This document shows, piece after piece, positions 45,785-57,004 of a stretch of 64,000 nucleotides of DNA. How positions within the stretch are numbered: position 1 is the stretch's first letter; every line of letters starts with the position of its first letter. Position numbers and translations under genes: made by a program. Source of the stretch: Argyresthia goedartella (lineage: Eukaryota > Arthropoda > Insecta > Lepidoptera > Argyresthiidae); the NCBI GenBank assembly GCA_949825045.1, contig OX463813.1, positions 3,596,001 to 3,660,000 on the forward strand, given 5' to 3'. The notes below the pieces were generated by a model. It was not told where the DNA came from and searched no databases. It saw only the letters and a list, made by a program, of their open reading frames with translations.

Positions 45785-46936
45785 TTAGTGAAGAAAAAAC
45801 TGCCTTTGTTCGCCGGAGTGTACAGTATCTTGAGGTCCTGTACGCATTTCTAGGGAATCTGGGCGTGTTTCTTGAGATGTTGTGTTCTCTACATAGATTA
45901 TATTGTTGCTTGCTCTTGTGTCTTGAATCAATTGGTTGAGCTGTGTGAAGATTGTACGTATCCCGTAGTTGGTTAGTGTTCCATGCTTCCTGTTGAACAC
46001 TTTGTTTTCATAATACGTTAGTTTTTGATTGGAGTCTAGCACTGTCGCGTATTTGTGTTTATGGTTGTCCAGATGAAGTAAGTTATTGAATGTTTCAACT
46101 CGTCCATTGAACATTGTGGTGAAGTCTGAGCACATGTAGACCGGTAGACACAAAATTATGTTCGTATGTTGCTGCGTTTGTAGAGCGTTCCGAATATTTT
46201 GCACAAGATCGAAGTAGTTGCTGGTGCTTTGGAAGTCTGCCTTACCTATCATAATAATGCAGTAGTCATTTTTTGAATAGTTTTCTAGTTTTTTGTCTAT
46301 TCCTTGCAGCAATTCCATTACTCCCACGCCAGGAGACAGGAAGTGACAAACACGACCTTGCTTCCTTAGTGCGTCTTGGGAAATTTCGAGGATCTTGTTA
46401 CGTCTGTTACTTGTAATTAAGCATATCTTTGGGTCCGTAGATTTGGTTATAGTATTCGGGGTGAGATTGTGAAAAGCCGTACTCTCCGTATTGATGTCGC
46501 ACGTCTGTATTGTTTCTGGTCTGGTGGTGTTAGCGCTGTTTGAGTTTTTATGTGATTGTATTTGTATTTTTTGTGGCGTTAACTTCGATTTTCGTTTATT
46601 TTTAGGTGTGACGCAATCATTTTTGAGGCTATCTGTTATTCTTTTGCATAAATTATTTTTCTTTAGTGAGTCTTTTAAGCTGGTTTTTAGATTAGAATTT
46701 TCTAAGTTCAGGTTGTCTATTTCTAGATGAGCTGCTTTTAAATCTGTTTTTAGTCGTTCTATTTACTGGTTTAGTTCCTTTATTTGGTCATCATCCTCGT
46801 AGTCCGACAATATAGGCATACTTTTGGTCGTACTGTCTAGTCCATCTTTGGAATCGTCATCGTCGTCAGTTAACAAGTATGTGTCCGATTTGTTATTCCT
46901 TGGTTTTCGTAATGTAATGTTTCCGAAAAAACTCAT
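45785..46936 (-). pseudogene. CR1-type ORF1 with SGNH-hydrolase-like domain, one stop
   Basis: ATG at 46936 (MSFFGNITLRKPRNNK), then an acidic stretch with YLLTDDDDDSK. A TAA at 46763-46765 follows NQIKELNQ-like coiled-coil sequence. The frame continues open with heptad-like Leu/Asn/Lys-rich sequence, then a folded C-terminal domain to 45785: YCIIMIGKADFQ, NIILCLPVY, KHGTLTNYGIRTIF. The layout (coiled coil plus a GDSL/SGNH esterase-like domain) is known for CR1/L2-type ORF1 proteins. His in KHGTLTNYG fits the esterase catalytic position; the Ser position (IGKADF) does not show an obvious GDS. Confidence 0.7.
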
Positions 46937-46983
46937 TTTATAGGTATAATTATGTAGTTGAGATGACAAAAATTAAGAATTGA

Positions 46984-47056
46984 AAAGGTCCGAGACGAGG
47001 ATCGAACTTGGACCTCTTGCGTTGGAGCCACGGTGTAGACCGCTGAGCCACACGTC
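46984..47056 (-). repeat. tRNA-like sequence (SINE head or tRNA pseudogene)
   Basis: The reverse complement holds an A-box-like TGTGGCTCAGCGGTCTACAC and a B-box-like GGTCCAAGTTCGATCC. The T-stem would have at least two mismatches and the acceptor arms do not pair cleanly, so a working tRNA is unlikely. It lies directly at the 5' edge of the CR1-type element. Confidence 0.5.
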
Positions 47057-47579
47057 AGTGTTTCAAAGCGACGAAATTATCAGTCTGTATGAGTGGTGCC
47101 GCCGTTGCTACCACAGAGAAACTTATTTGTTGCTACTACAGCTACCATCTATCGGGCATACAGGACACTGTTTAATCAATGGCGTGCGTGTCAAAAAATT
47201 GGTTCACTGTGCTTAGGTGGGATGGCGTTGTTATGCGCGTCCTTTGAGGTTTGAATTTGCAACGTTTGTGAAATCAGGATTTTAGGTATTTCTTCTGATG
47301 CACATACTAAAGTCACTTATAATTTTGTTTGTTTCACTGAATACAGATAAAATGTTATATTGAAGATGTTTCATGCACTGGGTTGTTCGGATTTACTGGT
47401 GATTTTGATTATTTAGCACTGGTTATAGTTTCTGTATTATATCACTAAATACCACTTGTCCGTTTGAGATAACACTCACACACGCATTTTATCGGTCAGA
47501 GTTTATTAATTCATGGTATTTTTGTGGTTCCATAGGTTAATTCTATTGTTTATTTAATGTTTACTAACAGCTGATTACA
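47057..47579. other. No gene recognised
   Basis: Nothing recognised. Confidence 0.35.
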
Positions 47580-47700
47580 AACACTTGCACTTCTAGTGGC
47601 GCCACCACCACCACCTGTCTTCCGAGAAAGTGGTATCCTTAACCTTACTTAACCTAACCTACCCTCATGTTCCTACCTAAAAACATCCTTTTTCTCCTCA

Positions 47701-47715
47701 CCCCCCCCCCCCCCC
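47701..47715 (+). repeat. Poly-C run (15)
   Basis: Uninterrupted C15 in the leader of the RTE-type element; likely length-uncertain in the assembly. Confidence 0.9.
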
Positions 47716-47956
47716 TCTTTCCCCTTCCCAATCCCCTAAACCCCACCAACCCGCACTGGACCTAGCGTGGTGGGTTTACGGTCCAAACCCCCCTCCCTAT
47801 GAGTGTACACACACAACCCCGGCCCCAAGTTCCCGGCGCCTCCAGTGGTGACAACGGTAGCCGGACTAGCCCTGGAAGCAGGGCTGCTAAGAATCTCCGG
47901 GCGAGAGCGATCCCCCGTCAGACGACTATGGCACACACGAAAATGGACTCCGATAC

Positions 47957-50900
47957 ATTGAACATTCTAACCTAACCTTCAATGTTCGCACTTTGATGGA
48001 AGATGCCAAACTCATAGAGTTAGACAATGCACTGAAAGATATCAAGTGGGACATTGTAGGTCTTGCAGAAACTAGAAGGTTAGGAGAGCAAACTGTCGAA
48101 AGAGACAATGGTATATTCTATCACTTAGGAGTCACCAGTGGCTTATACGGAGTTGGGTTCCTGGTGGCTAAGAAGTGGAAGGATAATATCATTGAATTTA
48201 TCAGCTACTCGGACCGGATCGCTGTCCTTAAATTTCCAGTGACTCAGAAGCAAACTCTAACAGTGATTCAGGCTTACGCTCCGACAACAAAGCATAGCGA
48301 CGATGCAATAGAAGAATTTTTGAACTTATAAATAAGGCTTGCGATGAACACCGTGGGACTTGGAATATAGTCCTCGGTGCTTTCAACGCCAAAGTCGGGA
48401 TAAGGCAAGAACTGGACAACGATGATATACTTGGACCACACGGGCTGGGAAGCCGTAACGATCGTGGCACTCATTTGATCCAGTTCGCCTTTGGACAGAG
48501 CCTCAAAATAAGTAACAGCTTCTTCTTTAAAAAGCCTCAGCGTCGCTGGACCTGGCGCTCTCTCGATGGAAAAACTAAAAATGAAATAGATTACGTACTG
48601 TCATCAGATCAATATATAGTAAAAGATGTATCCGTTCTAAATCAATTCAAATGTAGTTCCGATTATAGACCTGGTCGTGCAAGGATATGTCTCAACACAA
48701 AAATTCTCCGAAAAAAATATTCACCAAACAAATTAAAAAACTTAACCGCAATAATCTTACACTTAACGCAAATGCTTTTAACTTGGAACTGACGAACCAG
48801 TTTGCAAATCTCAATGTAGACATAGACGACGTAGAAACTCAATTAAAAAACATACAAAACGCTATAAAATCTGCTAGCAATGAATTAAGACAAGATAGCT
48901 CTACAAAGCTGTGTAAACGTTTCATAATAGTAATGGCGGTGACCTTGTGTTCTATAAAAGCGTTCAAGAACTCTGTTTTGCTTTATAAGCATAAAGTGCA
49001 AATATGACCTATAAGAAAGTGATGTAAACGTTTATAAAACCAATTTTTGCAACCTTTATAGTTATATCGCTATAGAAAATTCTGATACTAGTTTAGAAGG
49101 ATACTGCTCTATAGCCGTGATAACAGATACCTTAATTCATCGTATTTGTGTTGTAATAGTTTCAAGTGTATTCCTATAGTGCTCTGCAAATTCAAATTGA
49201 GTGCATCAACTAAACTTCTCATAGAGGAAAGAGAATCCCTAGAGAAATGTTCCAATCAATATTACCATTTCGACAGACAAGTAAAGCTTAACATCAGAAA
49301 AGACATGAAAACATTTAATACAAATTTGGTGCAAACAGCGATAGAAAATAACACTTCGCTCCGAGTTGCCAAACAAGGAATCTCGAAAGTTAAATCCTGG
49401 ATTACAAGGCTTACAGACGAGAATGGTCAACAACAAGGAAGTAGAGACAAAATAATAGAAATTTGCACCAAATTCTACACAAACCTATACTCAGATATAA
49501 CAAAACCAGACCACATTTCAAACATAATACACAGTTGCCCTGATTCTATCCCTTTCATAAACGCCACAGAAGTAAAATTTGCCCTCAAAAATATGAAATA
49601 TAATAAAAGCCCTGGAGAAGACGGAATAACTACAGAAGCCATAAAATTCGGAAGACCAGTATTACTACCACATATAACTAATATTTGTAACACTATTCTT
49701 TCGAAAGGAAAACTCCCTACTAAATTATGTCATTCCAACATTATTCTGCTGCATAAAAAGGGCGATAAAAGTGATGTAGGAAACTAGAGACCTATCAGCC
49801 TCATATCACATATTTACAAAGTTTTTATTAAATTAATAGAAAACCGCATTGCTGGACAGCTTGACTCTCATCGACCCCCAGAACAAGCCGGATTCCGCCC
49901 CGGCTCCTCCACCACAGATCACCTCCACACCCTTAATCAAATCATAGAGAAGAGCAATGAATTTAATAAGACCCTTTATCTTGCTTTTGTCGACTACTCC
50001 AAGGCTTTTGACAGCATTACACATTCATCGATATTTTCTGCACTCCACAACCAAAATATCCATCACACTTACATCAGCATTCTGGAAAGTATTTACCATA
50101 ATAGTACAGCCGATATAAAATTACATCTAGCCGGACCATCATTCCCCATAGAGAGAGGCGTCGAACAGGGAGACCCGCTATCTCCGAAGCTGTTTACCTG
50201 CACCCTCGAGGAAGTCTTCAAGAAGCTGGCGGTCCCGTGGGCAGACCGAGGCATTGACGTTAGTGGCAGAAGACTTACTTACCTTCGCTTCGCCGGTATA
50301 GTCCTGTTTGCCCCATCTGCACCCGAGCTCCAGCGTATGTTACAGGAACTCAGCAATGCAAGCCTTGAGGTTGGACTGAAGATGAATCGTTCAAAAACCC
50401 AGGCCATGACTAACAGTGTCAAACGTAGGGTCGAGGTAGATGGGCAGGAAATACATTATGTCGATGAGTACATTTACTTGGGCCAGATAGCCTCCTTCGA
50501 AAACAGGCAGGATAAAGAAATCGATAGACGCATTTCTAACGCCTGGAAGAGCTACTGGTCCATGAAGGAGCTTATGAAGGGTAACCTTCCGCTGACCCTC
50601 AAGCGCATGCTCATCGACATGTGTATCCTGCCTATCCTTACGGCGCTCAGTCATGGTCTTTGACCGAACTTCAGAAGTCCAAACTCAAGGTTTGCCAGCG
50701 AGCAATGGAGCGCAGCATCCTAAGTGTTCGTAGGACGGACCGCATAAGGAACACCACACTGCGCTCCTTAACTGGCATCGCTGATGTGGGTGCACAGACC
50801 GCTAACCTAAAGTGGAACTGGGCCAGCCACGTAAGTCGCATGCACCCAGATAGATGGGTGAAAATCGCCACTAACTGGGTGCCACAGGACGGATACTGGC

Positions 50901-51043
50901 GTAGAGGCAGGCCTAAACGGAGATGGCGGGACGACCTCGACAAGTTTTTGCCGGGGTGGCCGGAGGTGGCACAGACCAGGGAAGTGTGGACGAAAGAGGG
51001 GGAGGCCTTTGCCCAGCAGTGGGACACTTTAATGGCTAAATAA
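47957..51043 (+). pseudogene. RTE-type endonuclease-RT, multiply disabled
   Basis: The endonuclease starts FNVRTLMEDAKLIEL and includes DIVGLAETRRLG. A frame change near 48330 is followed by IVLGAFNAKVG, where Ala replaces the catalytic Asp of GDFNAKVG. Then come RRWTWRSLDGKTKNEIDYVL and SDYRPGRAR, with Tyr for the catalytic His. The RT follows the insertion: YNKSPGEDGITTEAIK, a TAG stop at 49785 in the NYRPIS motif, QAGFRPGSSTTDHLHTLNQI, motif A VDYSKAFDS, motif B VEQGDPLSPKLF, and motif C reduced to RFAGIVLF in place of FADDIVLF. A second frame change near 50640 precedes the C-terminus (YGAQSWSLTELQKSKL, RGRPKRRWRDDL). It cannot be active. Confidence 0.85.
48908..49185 (+). mobile_element. 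278-bp dispersed repeat, copy 2, inserted in the RTE element
   Basis: Same sequence as 36034-36311. Flanks are CTCTACAAA (48899-48907) and CTCTGCAAA (49182-49190), a possible 9-bp target duplication with one mismatch. The RTE frame resumes immediately after it. No coding content, and no clear inverted ends. Confidence 0.7.
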
Positions 51044-51125
51044 AAAATAAAAAAAATAAAAAAGTCATTTAGTTCCGATGTTAAGCGAAAGCAAAGTTTC
51101 GCATTTATGACACTCACTCACTCAC

Positions 51126-51413
51126 TCATGATCATCAGAATAGAACTAGAACTTCCCATAAACTCAGAGAGCTGAAATTTGGTACAGAGTTAGGGTTTAA
51201 GGGCCACATAAAGGAAAAACTATAAATACTAGGATAATCGAAGATCTGGAGTACCTGGTGACCCTGATTAGAAAACACAAGAGCTTGGTTTTCTCTTGGT
51301 ATAGATTCCGTGTATACCGTTTTCATATCTCCCGAACATCTAATAAAATAAATCAATATGCCCACGTTTCTACAAAAAGAAGTGAAATCTCACCAAAAAC
51401 ATTCTGTAAAAAC
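51126..51413. other. No gene recognised
   Basis: Contains a repeat-like word AGAGAGCTGAAATTTGGTAC but no gene. Confidence 0.35.
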
Positions 51414-51806
51414 TAGCCAAGTCTCGATGGAGCTGCTTGTTTATCTCTAAAAAGTAATGAAATCTAGACAAAGTCGTGCCAAGTCTAAGGTTCCTTACTG
51501 CGATTTCTTAATTATTATAGTTAATGTTGTGTGACTTGGCCGTTGAACATTCTTTATGCTTTAGTGGGTACACGTCAATTTTGAACTGCGTCGTATTTAA
51601 TTACAATAAATTACAAGCTGCAAGTTTCCTGATATGGACCTTATGAAATATTAGAAAATGACTGCAGGCGCCTTCCGTGATCATTGTATGCTGCTCGTTA
51701 AGGGTATACAAAGGAATTCTATTTTAAGCAAATTAGTATGTAAAATAAAAATAACTTTGCCATGACTTATTTTTTATTGACATTGAGAGTAACAGATATA
51801 ACATAG

Positions 51807-52146
51807 TATAATCAATAAAAGAATATGCTCCCCTTTACCATACTTTTATTCTGATCTTGACTGACTCTAACGTACAAGGAATATACAGTAGACATTTAAT
51901 GTTAGTCGAGATGTGGTTGAAACAAAAGTGAGCTCCGCCACAGTGCTGGGCGCGCCAAGTTGACTCGACTTCCCGCGCATTTCCATAAACGCGCGTTGCG
52001 CACGTTAGCCAACATCCGCCATTGTCGCTCGACCAATCAGCGCCTTCGAACGCAGGGCTGCCAACCGACGAATAATTTGACGTTCGTGGTGCGTTCACGT
52101 CGTAGCGCTGCGTTCGTTTTACACCTTTTGTAAGATGTAGCCAATA
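51807..52146 (-). repeat. Gypsy 3' LTR
   Basis: Same length (340 bp) as its partner at 63455, with several substitutions (for example AAGATGTAGCC against AAGATGTTGCC), so this is an older insertion. The ends read TATAATC...GCCAATA, not TG...CA; non-TG ends are known in some insect Gypsy lineages. Confidence 0.85.
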
Positions 52147-52307
52147 CGGCCATGCTGCAATGTGCCTGCCCTCAGGCACCCCAGCTCAATCTGTAAGGAG
52201 ATTAAGACAATCTATTTATATATACAACACAATTGCTCTTGTCGGCGCAACTGATGGATAATGCTTTAGTTATGAACGTCGAGCTACTATCGCCACACAT
52301 ATTCTGC

Positions 52308-52447
52308 TTGACCCGTCTGAGTCACAGGCTTGCCCATTTGAACTACCTGCCCAGAGCTACTGAGTCATTGGCTTGTTCATTTTGAACTACCAGCCCAGCA
52401 CACCTGAGTCACAGGCTTGTTCGACGCTCGGCCTACCTGCCCAGATC
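52308..52447. repeat. Short imperfect repeats in the Gypsy 3' untranslated region
   Basis: Three copies about 42-44 bp apart around CTGAGTCACAGGCTTG and GAACTACC(A/T)GCCCAG, between the integrase stop and the 3' LTR. Confidence 0.6.
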
Positions 52448-52630
52448 AGAGTCTTCCTCCATGTTTTAACCTGGTTCATTGTACTCTAGTTCACAACTCG
52501 AGATTATTACCTCACGACGACTAGAGTCTTCAATGATTTATCGTCAGCTGTCATACTATGTATACACCAAATATTATAAACTTCTAAAACAAAGTGAAAT
52601 AAAATGAGTACCTTGCCAATACTGTCATCT

Positions 52631-53809
52631 TTAGTGTTCATCACTCCAATCTTCAATATGAATCCAAGGTTTAATATTCTCGGCTGCTGCCGTTCCAACA
52701 TACTGTTTATTGCTTCTTTCACTACCTCTCATATCCACCACCTCATATCTATCGTTTCCTAGGATAGTCTTTATTTGAAACGGCCCTTTGAATACTGGTA
52801 CCAATTTTCTACTCTGTCCATCATTGGATTGACTCTGAATTTTTAGTAGAACCAAATCTCCCACTTTGTAGCATCTTGCCTTCATTCTAGTGCTATCAAA
52901 TCTTTGCTTTTGTTGTACTGCGCTCGATTTTATATTCTCATCTACCCACTTTCGTAACGCGGTAACATCAACTAAACTATCGTTATCAAGTTCTGCAGCT
53001 ACTATGTCATTATCTGATCTCAATCTATAGCCAAAGAATACTTCGGAGGGTACCGCTTTAATAGTCTTATGAAAATTACTGTTTAGTGCCTGTTGCAGGA
53101 TTTTAACACATTCGTCCCACCTATCATCAGACACACCTGCGCCCATCGTCCTCATAGCTTCTAGAATAGTTTTGTTAAACCGTTCTACTTGTCCATTGGA
53201 ACGTGGCATGCCCGTCGCGATAGTATGTAAACGAATGTTTTTATCCGTGCAATATTCATTAAACTCGTGTAAAGTATAACAAGAACCTGCGTCAGTAATA
53301 ATTCTACGAGGGTTTCCGAAAATTTTTGTTATCTTATCTAACTCACGAATTACATTAGCAGTATCTGTATTACGGACCGGTATTATAAAAACAAACTTAA
53401 TGAATGCATCAACGATGACTAATAGATATTTGTTTTTCTGTGTAGTTTTGACGAACGGACCTAGATGATCCATATGTAACGTATGGAACGGTTGAGCGTG
53501 CTTGGGTATCGGGTAAAGTTCTCCCTCTTTGCGACCATCCTTGTTCTTATTATAAATGTAACTAAGACAATTTTTTATGTACTTTTTAACTACGCGTCGC
53601 ATCCGAGGGAACCAATAACGGTATTCAAGTCTCTCCAATGTTTTATCCAGCGCAAAATGACCGAGATCGTCGTGATTGCTCCTAATAACCTGCCAAATAC
53701 ACTTTTTTGGAACAACCCACCGACGACCTTTCTGTGTACGCCTAAAAAACTTTGTTTCCCAGGAGCTCGTAATCATTATACACCTGTCTGTTATCATCAA
53801 CCTCTCCAT
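52631..53809 (-). pseudogene. Gypsy integrase
   Basis: About 390 codons without internal stops but out of frame with the RNase H part upstream (change near 53760). The zinc-binding region shows HDDLGHFALDKTLERLEYRY and ends KKYIKNCLSYIYNK, where one of the two expected Cys is Tyr. The DDE core is intact: LHMDHLGPF, IITDAGSCYTLHEF, NGQVERFNKT. The C-terminal strand region has GPFQIKTILGNDRYEVVD. It would have inserted the DNA copy into the host genome. Confidence 0.85.
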
Positions 53810-54332
53810 ATTCTAAGATTTGTCTTATTTTGACCACAGATGGGTCTTGTAGTTGGACGGCCAACAGCCAATCAGCTTTTGTTATTGATATGACCAATTC
53901 CGATTCAGATTTTTCTCCGGACTGCACGGGATTGCGACTTAATGCGTCAACGTGTTGCATACGTATGCCTTCTCTGTGAATAATATTGAAAGAAAATTCT
54001 TGTGTTGCTTGAACCCAACGTGCAATTCGAGGAATAATCTCTTTTTTTGTCAAGGCGTACCTAACTGCACTGCAGTCCGTCACTATTTTAAACGTGGTAC
54101 CTAATAAATATAGTCTAAATTTTTGTAACGAACAAATTATAGCTAACAATTCTAAATCGAAAGAATGATATCTTTTTTCATCGTCTGTGGTTTGTCGGCT
54201 ATAATAGTGCACGGGTTTTTCCCCTTCCTCAGTAACCTGCATGAGTATACCAGCGACCCCATCTCTACTTGCATCCGTGTACAAAACGGATTCCTTCGCG
54301 TGATCGAAAATTGACAGGATATTGTTTGTCAT
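53742..54332 (-). pseudogene. Gypsy RNase H region
   Basis: Carries LYTDASRDGVAGIL, FDLELLAIICSLQKFRLYL, IVTDCSAVRYAL and HVDALSRNP, with the acidic residues of a retroviral-type RNase H. It is separated from the RT upstream by stops and frame changes (54333-54600). Confidence 0.8.
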
Positions 54333-54598
54333 GAGGGAATCTTGTAGAACCTGAAAAGCTTTTGTTTGAGTATCACTCCATGTCCAAATACTATCTTTTT
54401 TTAGAAGTCTCGTGAGGGGACTAGACAGAGTAGCGCAATTCCTAATGAATTTCCGGAACTAACTTATAAGTCCTAGAAACTGACGAAGTTGGTGAACGGT
54501 TTTTGGCACTGGAAAACCTTTGACGGCTGCAACCTTTGCCTCACTGGGCATGATACCATCCTGATTGATTTTATATCCAAGAAATACTATTTCGGTCT

Positions 54599-55870
54599 TC
54601 AAGTAATGGCACTTTTTAAATTTAATGTCAGTCCGTTTTCTCGAAATTTTGACAATACCGTTTCTAATAGTTGCAAGTTTTCCTCTATCGTCTTGCTTCC
54701 TAGCAGAGTGTCATCTAAATAAGTTATTACTTTTTCAAATCGAAGGTTTCCTAGTATTTTATTCATCACTTGTTGGAAACAGGATGGTCCATTTACCAGT
54801 CCAAAGGGCAACCTCAAAAAATCGAAGTGGCCATCTTCCGTAATGAATGCAGTTTAATCTATTGCATCTGCAGCCATTTTAATCTGGTAATAACCGCTTT
54901 TGAGATCTAAATTTGTAAAGTATTTACAATCGTGAAGTCTATCAATGAGGTCCTCGATACGTGGCATTGGATATTTATCTTTCGCAGTCACTTTATTCAA
55001 TGCCCGGTAGTCGATACACAGTCTCTTTTCTCCTGTTTTCTTACTTACTAATATAGCCGGGCTAGCATAAGAGGAATGACTGTCTTGTATTATACCATCA
55101 TCTAACAATTCATTCACCATTTCTCGAATTATTGTTCTGTCTGCATCCGATGCTCTGTAGGGTCGGAACTGAATTGGTTTTGTATCAAGCAAAATTATAG
55201 CGACTTCATAATTATTAACTTTGCCTAATTTATCCAAACTATGGGAAATACAGTCATTGTATTTCTGTAACAATTGTAGTAATTCGTTAATATGGGTATC
55301 CGAATCAATTTCCCGTTGACTTACCGTTTGACATGTCTCTAATTGCTTTACACAATTAAAAGTAAGAGTGCTGCCTATCCGCACATACATCAAATCAGGA
55401 CGTTCGGTTACATTTCGTCCAATCAAAATGTGACAGCCCGCTAATTCGTCAATCACAAATAGCTGGACATTGTCCACTTGTACTAAATCGATCTTTACAC
55501 TTACGTTTACCGCATGAGTGACCGTTTTTAACGTGTCCTTACTAAATCCTTGCAATGACACTGGAATCGGTAAAGGATAACTACGCAAAGCTAATATTTC
55601 TGCTACCGATTTCACGACCAATGAGCAACTACTTCCGGTGTCAATAAAAGCCTCATGTTCTATCTTGTCTAACGTGATAGTATTAACGAACTTATCCTTG
55701 GAATTCGATGACCCAATACATTTAGTCTCCTGTTTTAACCCATCTTGTTTCTTTTTCGCAAAACAAACCGGTTCTAGATGCCCCTTCTTTCCACAAAACC
55801 CTTATTTAGCTTCACACTGTGCCTTTCTATGATCACCACCACACACATAACATCCTTTTGCTCTTTGTTG
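54599..55870 (-). pseudogene. Gypsy zinc knuckle, protease and reverse transcriptase
   Basis: From the BEL boundary reading leftward: a knuckle CYVCGGDHRKAQC, a TAA, and a second knuckle-like CGKKGHLEPVC. Then the protease motif FIDTGSSCSLV (about 55617-55640), and RT motifs KKTGEKRLCIDYRALNK, FTNLDLKSGYYQIKMA, a TAA at 54854-54856, RLPFGLVNGPSCFQQVMNKI and the active site VITYLDDTLLGS. Reading breaks again at 54599. All catalytic residues seen are normal; the stops make it inactive. Confidence 0.8.
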
Positions 55871-55904
55871 GATTTTATCATCGCATGGTAGAACTTTACT
55901 AGTT

Positions 55905-56409
55905 TGTTCGATTCAGAATCGATACTCGATCGATGGTTTCGGAACGGCCATTTTTGAATTTGACGGAGCTGCCACAGAGCAGATTTTTGACAACTGACTG
56001 ACGAAAAGCCCCCGTAATGTGACGTGTATTGATTTTGGGCAATTGAAATTAAATCGTAAGCCATCTGGAGTTGTATTCGGGCTCCCCTCAGGATTGTCTT
56101 ATAGCTGAGTGTATTGTGGTTCTCCGAACCAGATACTGTACGTATTTACGTAAATTGTGCGGTCGAAGCTGGCCTGCCAGCCATACCTGGTTGGCTGAAG
56201 AACCTGTCTACCAAGAAGAGCCTAGGGTGCACCCAGGCCTTGCAGAGAGACAGGAGTTTGACGGGAACGAAGCACAGACCAGGTCAGATAGAATCTATTT
56301 ACTTTAGCTCGGTGAAGCGCCGACGTTCTCACTTCTTGACACCTGATAGCTACGCTACCTCGTAGCTATGGGCCCCTGCGAGGTCATCGGGTGCCGAGAA
56401 GCCTGAACA
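55905..56409 (+). repeat. BEL 5' LTR
   Basis: TGTTCGATTCAGAATCGATA at the start and GAGAAGCCTGAACA at the end. It contains ACTCGATCGATGG near the start and a TAGCTACG/CGTAGCTA hairpin near 56350. A primer-binding-site-like TGGTAGCAAGAGCGTGG begins three bases after its end (56413). Confidence 0.95.
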
Positions 56410-57004
56410 TTTTGGTAGCAAGAGCGTGGTTTCCTGAGATTTGCAGCCGTCAAGGGCTCCAGGAACCCACGATTTGGGACTATCAATCTGTAGGTATAGG
56501 CGGTTATTAGCTAACTTGGTGTTGTTCCTGTATCCACATAGATTGGTAGTATTGTAAGCTATAAGTCTATTGCTGGTAGTAGACAGACAGATATTACAGT
56601 TTTCCCTAAATGACCAGTTGTACTGAGATGTGACTCATTGTAGGTGAATTGAAATTTGCATTGAAGTACCAGTTACCAGTTAGTCAATCTATTAGTGGTC
56701 TAGTAATGCTAATGAATGTTTGGTTAACATAGGTAGTTACATTTATTGACAGCAGGCTATGACATTGTTTTCAGTTTATAGCAATTTATAACTTGAACTA
56801 ATATTGACTATCTGTGTGTGTTATATGATATAGGGAAACTAAATTGTTGTTTACAGAATTTGTGTAGATATAAACTCGGTTTCTATTGTTTGGGGAAATC
56901 AGCATTGTTTAAGTTATAGATTAGGGTTCCCTCGTTTGGGTTGTAGACTGGAGGGTCCAATATAATTGAGTTATTGCAAATTGTGAGTAAGTATCGTTCC
57001 GATC
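56410..57004 (+). promoter_or_regulatory. BEL leader with primer binding site
   Basis: Non-coding leader between the 5' LTR and the gag ATG. TGGTAGCAAGAGCGTGG at 56413 has the position and TGG start expected of a tRNA primer binding site; the tRNA was not identified. Confidence 0.55.

Larger units (their letters stand above)
42876..46980 (-). mobile_element. CR1-type non-LTR retrotransposon, nearly intact
   Basis: Minus strand. ORF1 is at 45785-46936 and ORF2 at 43087-45775, each with a single in-frame stop. The 3' end carries a polyadenylation-like AATAAAACATTCAATTC followed by TATTC repeats (42876-42905), the microsatellite-like tail style of CR1 elements. The 5' edge is near 46980, next to a tRNA-like sequence. 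No target duplication was resolved. Confidence 0.8.
47580..51125 (+). mobile_element. RTE-type non-LTR retrotransposon, inactive
   Basis: Plus-strand element with a GC-richer 5' leader (to about 47940, with a 15-C run at 47701-47715), an endonuclease and an RT, ending with a CACTCACTCACTCACTCATG tail near 51125. It is interrupted by a 274-278-bp insertion at 48908. The endonuclease sequence resembles the RTE type that databases often mislabel as craniofacial development protein. Confidence 0.75.

Noticed and set aside
46984..47056. Functional tRNA gene
   Set aside because: The T stem has mismatches and the acceptor arms do not pair; better read as a SINE head or tRNA pseudogene.
56071..56365. 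Small proteins encoded in the BEL LTRs
   Set aside because: Identical frames occur in both LTRs because the LTRs are the same sequence; no sign of coding selection and no known domain.
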